Of a stretch of 9,969 bases of DNA, positions 5,947-9,969 are shown one piece after another. The notes beneath the pieces are model-generated. The model saw nothing but the letters and a program-made list of their open reading frames with translations. It was not told where the DNA came from and did no database searches. The position numbers and the translations under genes were made by a program. Source of the stretch: an uncultured bacterium (GTDB lineage Bacteria > Actinomycetota > Coriobacteriia > Coriobacteriales > Coriobacteriaceae). Numbering within the stretch: the stretch's first letter is position 1; the number at the start of each line of letters is the position of its first letter. The DNA is taken from positions 1-9,969 of the forward strand of contig CAJMSO010000048.1 in the NCBI GenBank assembly GCA_905216075.1, in the 5' to 3' direction.

Positions 5947-7251
5947 ATGGAGAAAACCGCAGAGCAGCTGCGCCGCGAGCACATTGCCCTAGAGGGCGAC
6001 ACCCATGGCAAGAACAAGTGGGCGATTCTGTTTACCGTGCTCATCATGACGTTTATGTCGTGCCTGGATTCGACCGTCGTGACCGTGGCGCTGCCCGTGA
6101 TGCAAAAGGAGCTGGGCGTGGGCCTCGATCGCATTCAGCTGGTAAGCTCGGTGTATCTGCTTGCGACGTGCGTGGCTATGTTGCCGTTTGGCCGTCTGGG
6201 CGACGTGCGCGGCAAGGTCGGCGTATTCCAGCTGGGCGTCATCGTCTTTTCGGTCGGTTCGCTGCTTTGCGGCCTTTCGGGCTCGCTCGAGGTTCTTATC
6301 CTGGCACGCATTGTGCAGGGCGTCGGTTGCGCGGCGGCCATGGCCAACAACATGGGTATCATCACCGAGTCGTTTCCGGCGCGCGAACGAGGCCGTGCCA
6401 TGGGTATTCTCGCGACCTTCGTGGCCCTCGGCATGATGTGTGGCCCCGTGCTGGGTGGCATTCTGGTGGCAAGCTTTCCCTGGGAGAGCATCTTCCTCAT
6501 CAACCTGCCCATTGGCGTCATCTCGTTTATCGTGGGGCTCTACACGCTGCCGCACGTTAAGCCAGAGGCCGGCGAACGCCCCATGTCCCTGATCGAGGCT
6601 GCTCGTCGCTGCTTTGCAAATTCGGCCTTCACTATCAACCTTGCCTGCATGCTCATCGTGTTCGTTGGTATTGGTGCATCCGAGTTTATCCTGCCGTTCT
6701 ATTTTCAGGACGCGCATGGGTTTGGTTCCGACATTTCCGGATTGCTCTTTTTGGCGCTGCCGATGGTGAATGCCTTTATCGGCCCGCTTTCGGGAACGGT
6801 TTCGGACCGTGTTGGCTGCGAGGGTCCTACGGCGGTTGGCCTGGGCGTGTACGTGTGCGGTCTCTTTGCGGTAAGCACGCTCGACGAGCGCTCTTCTATC
6901 CCTGTGATCGTGTGCTGCGTCGCATTTATGTCGTGCGGTACGTCGATTTTCCAGAGCCCCAACAACTCGCTGTATATGGGTTCAGCCCCGCGCGAGGCAC
7001 TTGGTTTTGCAGGCAGCTTGGGCAGTTTGGCGCGCTACGCCGGCATGGCACTCGGTATTACGGTGGCGTCGAATATCCTGTATGGGCAGATGAGCGTGGC
7101 GATGGGCGAGGCCGTGACTAGTTTTGTTGCAGGCCGTCCGGATGTGTTCCTGTTTGGTTTCCGTTCGGTGTTCTATGTGTTGATGGCTGTGGCCGCTGTG
7201 GGCTTTGCGCTCGCCATGGTGCGTTTGGTGAGGATGCGCGCCCGCCATTAG
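5947..7251 (+). CDS. MFS transporter, DHA2-like with 12 predicted helices
   Basis: A 434-residue inner-membrane transporter, probably a proton-coupled exporter. Drug/proton antiporter signatures are present. LDSTVVTVALP (40-50) is the DHA2 motif in helix 1. GRLGDVRGKV (82-91) is motif A. ARIVQG (120-125) carries the motif B Arg. GMMCGPVLGG (162-171) is motif C. WESIFLINLPIG (179-190) is typical of EmrB/QacA proteins. I count 12 hydrophobic segments, whereas most DHA2 proteins have 14 and exceed 470 residues; the segment after helix 6 goes directly to helix 7. The start at 5947 has AAAGGA five bases upstream; the open frame from 5905 overlaps the metY terminator and is not credible. The substrate is unknown. 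No clear terminator follows before xpt. Confidence 0.9.
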   Translation: MEKTAEQLRREHIALEGDTHGKNKWAILFTVLIMTFMSCLDSTVVTVALPVMQKELGVGLDRIQLVSSVYLLATCVAMLPFGRLGDVRGKVGVFQLGVIVFSVGSLLCGLSGSLEVLILARIVQGVGCAAAMANNMGIITESFPARERGRAMGILATFVALGMMCGPVLGGILVASFPWESIFLINLPIGVISFIVGLYTLPHVKPEAGERPMSLIEAARRCFANSAFTINLACMLIVFVGIGASEFILPFYFQDAHGFGSDISGLLFLALPMVNAFIGPLSGTVSDRVGCEGPTAVGLGVYVCGLFAVSTLDERSSIPVIVCCVAFMSCGTSIFQSPNNSLYMGSAPREALGFAGSLGSLARYAGMALGITVASNILYGQMSVAMGEAVTSFVAGRPDVFLFGFRSVFYVLMAVAAVGFALAMVRLVRMRARH

Positions 7252-7347
7252 TGCGTTGGGAGGCTGTCTGCCACGATTCGCGCCGTCCCAAAAAGACTGG
7301 TTTGTGGTGCGATGAGGCTTGTGGGGCGGTCGGGGGTCGGTCCGTGG

Positions 7348-7353
7348 TAGACT
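7348..7353 (+). promoter_or_regulatory. Possible -10 element of xpt
   Basis: TAGACT (7348-7353) is a fair -10 about 55 bases before the xpt start, without a good -35 at 16-18 bases. I found no purine-riboswitch core in 7252-7408. The assignment is weak. Confidence 0.25.
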
Positions 7354-7408
7354 ATCGAACAACGTTTATTAATCGCGCGGTATCGTTGCCGCGAGAAGGG
7401 GTTGCGCC

Positions 7409-7987
7409 ATGCAGGAGCTTGAGGATCGTATTCGCCATGACGGCATCGTAAAGGCCGGTAACGTCCTTAAGGTTGATGCCTTCCTCAACCACCAGTGCGA
7501 CGTTGAGTTGTTCGACCACATGGGCGCCGAGTGGGCCCATCTGTTCGAGGGCGTCGAGATCAACAAGATCCTGACGATCGAGGCTTCGGGCATTGGTATG
7601 GCCTGCATCGCAGCTCAGCATTTTGGCGGCGTGCCGGTTGTCTTTGCCAAGAAGGCGCAGTCCATCAACCTCGACGGCGAGCAGTATGCCACGACCATCT
7701 ACTCCTTTACCAAGCAGAAGGAGTACCCGGTCATCGTTGGTAAGCGCTTCCTGTCCGAGGGCGACAAGGTCCTGATTATCGACGACTTTTTGGCCAACGG
7801 CTGCGCGCTCGAGGGTCTTATCAAGATCTGTGAGGCTGCGGGTGCCGAGGTGTCCGGTATTGGCATTGCGGTGGAGAAGGGCTTCCAGGGCGGTGGCGAT
7901 AAGCTCCGCGAGCGCGGCTTCCGCGTTGAGAGCCTGGCCCGTATCGCCGATATGGACTGCGAGACCGGCGAGATCACCTTCGCCTAA
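7409..7987 (+). CDS. xpt: Xanthine phosphoribosyltransferase
   Basis: A 192-residue purine-salvage enzyme that converts xanthine and PRPP to XMP in the cytosol, feeding GMP synthesis. The sequence aligns by eye through its whole length with Bacillus subtilis Xpt. LNHQ (26-29) is the purine-recognition segment. EASGIG (58-63) and the PRPP loop VLIIDDFLANGCALEGL (121-137, acidic pair at 125-126) follow, as does VPVVFAKK (75-82). The start ATG has GAAGGGG eight bases upstream. In Bacillus and many relatives xpt is paired with a xanthine permease under a guanine riboswitch; neither is seen here. A terminator-like palindrome follows 27 bases after the stop. Confidence 0.95.
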   Translation: MQELEDRIRHDGIVKAGNVLKVDAFLNHQCDVELFDHMGAEWAHLFEGVEINKILTIEASGIGMACIAAQHFGGVPVVFAKKAQSINLDGEQYATTIYSFTKQKEYPVIVGKRFLSEGDKVLIIDDFLANGCALEGLIKICEAAGAEVSGIGIAVEKGFQGGGDKLRERGFRVESLARIADMDCETGEITFA

Positions 7988-8014
7988 GCGCGCAACACAA
8001 GCGATTGGTATGCG

Positions 8015-8050
8015 ATGTGACAAAGGGACTGTCCCTTTGTCACATTTTTT
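8015..8050 (+). terminator. 31-bp perfect palindrome with T-run, probable xpt terminator
   Basis: The 15-base arm ATGTGACAAAGGGAC (8015-8029) is repeated in inverted form at 8031-8045 around one T, then a run of T reaches 8050. As RNA it would fold into a long stem with a small loop followed by U's, so it should terminate xpt. It is the perfect version of the element at 57-92 and is related to the arms of 8460-8530. It ends six bases before the ribosome binding site of the GGQ gene, leaving no room for a separate promoter between them. Confidence 0.8.
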
Positions 8051-8070
8051 GTATGAGGGGAGGTATTGAT

Positions 8071-8451
8071 ATGGATGAGAACAAGATGGGATGGCGCGAG
8101 TATGCGCGCTATGCCGAGATGTCGGTCGAGGAGTTGGCGCGCGATTGCGAGGTGCAGGTGTTTCGCGCGACGGGCCCGGGTGGGCAGGGCGTGAACACGA
8201 CGGACTCGGCGGTGCGCATGAAGCATGGGCCCACGGGGATTGTCGTGACGGCGCGTGAGAGCCGCAGTCAGTTTCAGAATCGCAGCTGCTGTCTGCGTAA
8301 GCTGAGGGCAGAGCTTGAGCGTCGCGGGCGTCCGCCGCGCCGACGCGTAAAGACCAAGGTGCCTCAGCGCTCTCGCCAGCGCAGGCTCAATGATAAGCAC
8401 TTCAACGCCATTAAAAAGGCCAACCGTCGCAAGCCGGGCAGCGACGAATAG
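8071..8451 (+). CDS. Release-factor-like peptidyl-tRNA hydrolase domain protein (ArfB-like)
   Basis: A 126-residue protein consisting of an RF-1 catalytic domain and a basic tail. TGPGGQGVN (34-42) holds the GGQ motif that triggers peptidyl-tRNA hydrolysis in the ribosomal centre, and TTDSAVRMKHGPTGIVV (43-59) continues exactly in release-factor style. The codon-reading domains of RF1/RF2 are absent. The tail from about residue 85 is rich in Arg/Lys (RRGRPPRRRVKTKVPQRSRQ), like the mRNA-channel tail of ArfB, so rescue of stalled ribosomes is the likely role. The residue after GGQ is Gly40, where His is usual. The start ATG at 8071 has AGGGGAGG seven bases upstream; the longer frame from 8005 translates the palindrome. 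It is probably read through from xpt. Confidence 0.85.
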   Translation: MDENKMGWREYARYAEMSVEELARDCEVQVFRATGPGGQGVNTTDSAVRMKHGPTGIVVTARESRSQFQNRSCCLRKLRAELERRGRPPRRRVKTKVPQRSRQRRLNDKHFNAIKKANRRKPGSDE

Positions 8452-8459
8452 CCTCCTCA

Positions 8460-8530
8460 TAAGTTGCGGTGAAATAGGGACTGTTTTGCGGCTTTAACTG
8501 CATAAACAGTCCCTATTTCACCGCAACTTA
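8460..8530. repeat. 27-bp perfect inverted repeat between convergent genes
   Basis: The arms 8460-8486 and 8504-8530 are exact reverse complements, 27 bases each, around a 17-base loop. There is no T-run on either side. The inner part of the arm, GTGAAATAGGGACTGT, matches 14 of 16 positions with GTGACAAAGGGACTGT of the palindrome at 8015-8045, so it appears to be a longer member of the same family. It fills almost the whole gap between the GGQ gene (stop at 8451) and the lipid kinase gene (stop at 8538) and could block read-through in both directions. Confidence 0.9.
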
Positions 8531-8537
8531 GGTGGGG

Positions 8538-9500
8538 TTAGCGGGTGGGGCGCCAGACGTGGAGGGCTCCACCGAGGACGTCGACCTCGATGCGCGAGGC
8601 GACAACGGGCTCGCCGTCGGCTTGGATGGGGTAGTCGGGCTCCTCGAACGTGAGCTCGGCATGACGGCAACGACGCATGCGAACCGGCGGCAGCTTGGTA
8701 TGGTGGCCGTCCTTGGCCGAAAGAAACATAGGCAGGGCAATCGCGCGAGGGACGGGGCCGCATGCGTAGCAGACATCGAGCATGCCGTCGCAGGGGTCGG
8801 CATCGGGGCAGATGCGATAGCCCGAACCATAGGTGGGGCCCAGCTGAATCGCCATGATGATCGCCCTTACGCGCTCGGCGGGCGCCCCGTCAAAGCTGAC
8901 TGTCATGGGGTAGTTGCGGTAGCGCAGACCAAACTGCTCCAGACCCGAGAGGGTGTAGAGCGGAGCGCCAGCGAGGCCCGTCTTTTTGCGCAGCTCGGTG
9001 GTGCCCAGGCCGATGGCGGCATCGATGCCGACCGAAAGCGTCTGGTCGTAGTACTCAACGGTAGCCTCGCCGCTGCCGTTTGCGGGGTTCCATGAGCGAA
9101 TCCGCCCGATGTCCTGACGTTGCAGCTCACAGGTGAGCAGCGCGCCAAAATCCTTGCCGGAGAAATCTTCGATGCCGAGCGTCTGGGCAAAATCGTTGCC
9201 GGAGCCCACGGGCAGGACGGCAAGAGCGGGGCGGGCGTTCTCCTTTTGCGTCATAAGCCCGTTGACGACCTCGTGGATCACGCCGTCGCCGCCGAGTGCG
9301 ATAACGGTACGATAGCCCTGAGCCTGTGCGGCAAGCTCCTTGGCGTGTCCCATGTGCTCGGTTAGCACCAGATCAAACTGGGATGCGCGCGCGGTCATGT
9401 CCAAAAAGCGCTGCAGGCGCTCAGCGACCTCGCGCGCCGCACCCGACTGGGCGGCGGGGTTGGCGATGATGAGCGTGCGACCAAAATCAGTTGCGTGCAT
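8538..9500 (-). CDS. Diacylglycerol/lipid kinase family protein (DgkB/YegS type)
   Basis: A 320-residue lipid kinase of the DAGK catalytic superfamily, which phosphorylates a lipid hydroxyl with ATP at the inner face of the membrane. NPAAQSG (14-20) opens the nucleotide fold. GGDGVIHEVVNGL (70-82) and PVGSGNDFAQTLGI (97-110) are the catalytic glycine-rich loops. SVGID (156-160) and the GSGYRICPDADPCDG block (225-239) lie in the C-terminal beta-sandwich, and IQADGEP (292-298) closes it. GGDGV and GSGND replace the usual GGDGT and GTGND. The start at 9500 has AGGAG seven bases upstream; 24 further codons upstream are open but unlike the family. The lipid may be diacylglycerol or undecaprenol, which cannot be told here. 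It lies 87 bases after the CLC gene on the same strand and may share its transcript. Confidence 0.93.
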   Translation of the reverse strand: MHATDFGRTLIIANPAAQSGAAREVAERLQRFLDMTARASQFDLVLTEHMGHAKELAAQAQGYRTVIALGGDGVIHEVVNGLMTQKENARPALAVLPVGSGNDFAQTLGIEDFSGKDFGALLTCELQRQDIGRIRSWNPANGSGEATVEYYDQTLSVGIDAAIGLGTTELRKKTGLAGAPLYTLSGLEQFGLRYRNYPMTVSFDGAPAERVRAIIMAIQLGPTYGSGYRICPDADPCDGMLDVCYACGPVPRAIALPMFLSAKDGHHTKLPPVRMRRCRHAELTFEEPDYPIQADGEPVVASRIEVDVLGGALHVWRPTR

Positions 9501-9587
9501 GGGGCGACTCCTGGCGTGTGACGTGACGGTGCGGTCGCGCTCAGGTCGAATTGCCCCCGATTGTGGCTGCACGGCGAATACTTACGT

Positions 9588-9969
9588 CTACTCTATCAGG
9601 TCGTTGTGGCGCTCGATAGCCTCTGCCACCGTTCCGCCCTCGTCCACAATAAGCGAGCGGCGCTTGGGTGAGATGATGCGCTGGGCGGGGTACACGCCGC
9701 GGTGTCCGCCGGTTAGGTAGCTGATAAAGGCTACGATGACAAAGAACCCGGCAGCCGTGCCGTGGAACAGATCGATGGCCATCATACAGGTGGTGATGGG
9801 TACGTTAAGGCCGGCGCAGAACACGCCGAGCATGCCCAGCGCCGCCAGAAAGCTGGGGTCGATTCCGACGAGGCAACCGATCCAACCGCCGAGCGCCGCA
9901 CCGATGCCAAACAGGGGCGTGACCTCGCCGCCTTGGAAGCCCGCGCCCAGGGTGAGCGCTGTGACGACC
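9588..9969 (-). CDS. CLC-family anion/proton antiporter, C-terminal part (probably fluoride type)
   Basis: The gene runs off the right edge; only the last 126 residues are visible. They begin in a late CLC helix and include GAGFQGGEVTPLFGIGAALG (fragment residues 8-27), then LGVFCAGLNVPITTCMMAIDL (44-64, two blocks), then YLTGGHRGVYPAQ (84-96) and a short hydrophilic tail. There are no CBS domains. In the fluoride exporter CLC-F of Enterococcus, as I recall, Glu318, Thr320 and Tyr396 line the path. Here Glu15, Thr17 and Tyr93 of the fragment have the same 2- and 78-residue spacings, and GGEVTP replaces the chloride-type GxFxP. That favours fluoride/proton exchange. The N-terminal selectivity motif and any upstream fluoride riboswitch lie outside the window. 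Confidence 0.88.
   Translation of the reverse strand, partial: VVTALTLGAGFQGGEVTPLFGIGAALGGWIGCLVGIDPSFLAALGMLGVFCAGLNVPITTCMMAIDLFHGTAAGFFVIVAFISYLTGGHRGVYPAQRIISPKRRSLIVDEGGTVAEAIERHNDLIE

Noticed and set aside
4660..5982. 440-codon open frame on the minus strand opposite metY
   Set aside because: It lies entirely antisense to a well-supported enzyme gene, has no recognisable domain, and its length is explained by the GC-biased codon use of metY.
7256..7297. Terminator after the MFS gene
   Set aside because: TGGGA and TCCCA can pair, but the stem is weak and is followed by A and not T on the transcribed strand.
7252..7408. Purine riboswitch upstream of xpt
   Set aside because: The conserved junction sequences and paired loops of the guanine/xanthine riboswitches are not present.
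8005..8070. N-terminal extension of the GGQ protein beginning MVCDVTKG
   Set aside because: It translates the palindrome; the ATG at 8071 has a much better ribosome binding site.
1..9969. CRISPR array, prophage, transposase, toxin-antitoxin or defence system
   Set aside because: No direct-repeat array, integrase, transposase or small toxin-antitoxin pair is seen; the genes are housekeeping or transport genes.

Overview
The window looks like an ordinary chromosomal segment of a GC-rich Gram-positive bacterium, most likely a gut actinomycete of the class Coriobacteriia (Collinsella or a close relative). The reasons are the actinobacterial-looking type A RNase P RNA, a four-domain S1 protein, strong GC-biased codon use in rpsA and metY, frequent GTG/TTG starts with clear Shine-Dalgarno sequences, and short palindromes of the GTGACAAAGGGAC type that I associate from memory with this class. 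The genus is an inference; no identity search was possible.

Layout, left to right. 1-130 holds a terminator-like palindrome and no gene I can call. A HAD-family hydrolase (minus) is divergent from rpsA (ribosomal protein S1, plus), and the 315 bases between them carry a 9-bp dyad and an rpsA leader that can fold over its own ribosome binding site. rpsA ends in a strong terminator. A non-coding stretch with three consecutive hairpins then precedes rnpB, the RNase P RNA. yigZ (plus) follows and ends in a long terminator, facing a cysteine-rich C_GCAxxG_C_C protein (minus). That gene is divergent from metY (O-acetylhomoserine sulfhydrylase). A terminator separates metY from a 12-helix MFS transporter with DHA2-type signatures, then come xpt (xanthine phosphoribosyltransferase) and a 126-residue GGQ-domain protein resembling ribosome-rescue hydrolases. 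A perfect 27-bp inverted repeat sits between that gene and a convergent lipid/diacylglycerol kinase gene (minus). The window ends inside a CLC-family antiporter gene (minus), whose visible residues fit the fluoride/proton (CLC-F) branch.

The genes are mostly housekeeping: translation (S1, RNase P, rescue-factor-like protein), sulfur amino-acid synthesis (metY), purine salvage (xpt), lipid phosphorylation and ion/drug export. Most are single transcription units bounded by hairpins. I see no phage, transposase, CRISPR array, defence island or biosynthetic cluster, and no convincing new multi-gene system. The points most worth a second look are the palindrome family (three copies in 10 kb), an apparent U-to-C change in the tRNA-CCA-binding loop of the RNase P RNA, the GGQ rescue-factor-like protein behind a terminator-like palindrome, and the hairpin masking the rpsA ribosome binding site.
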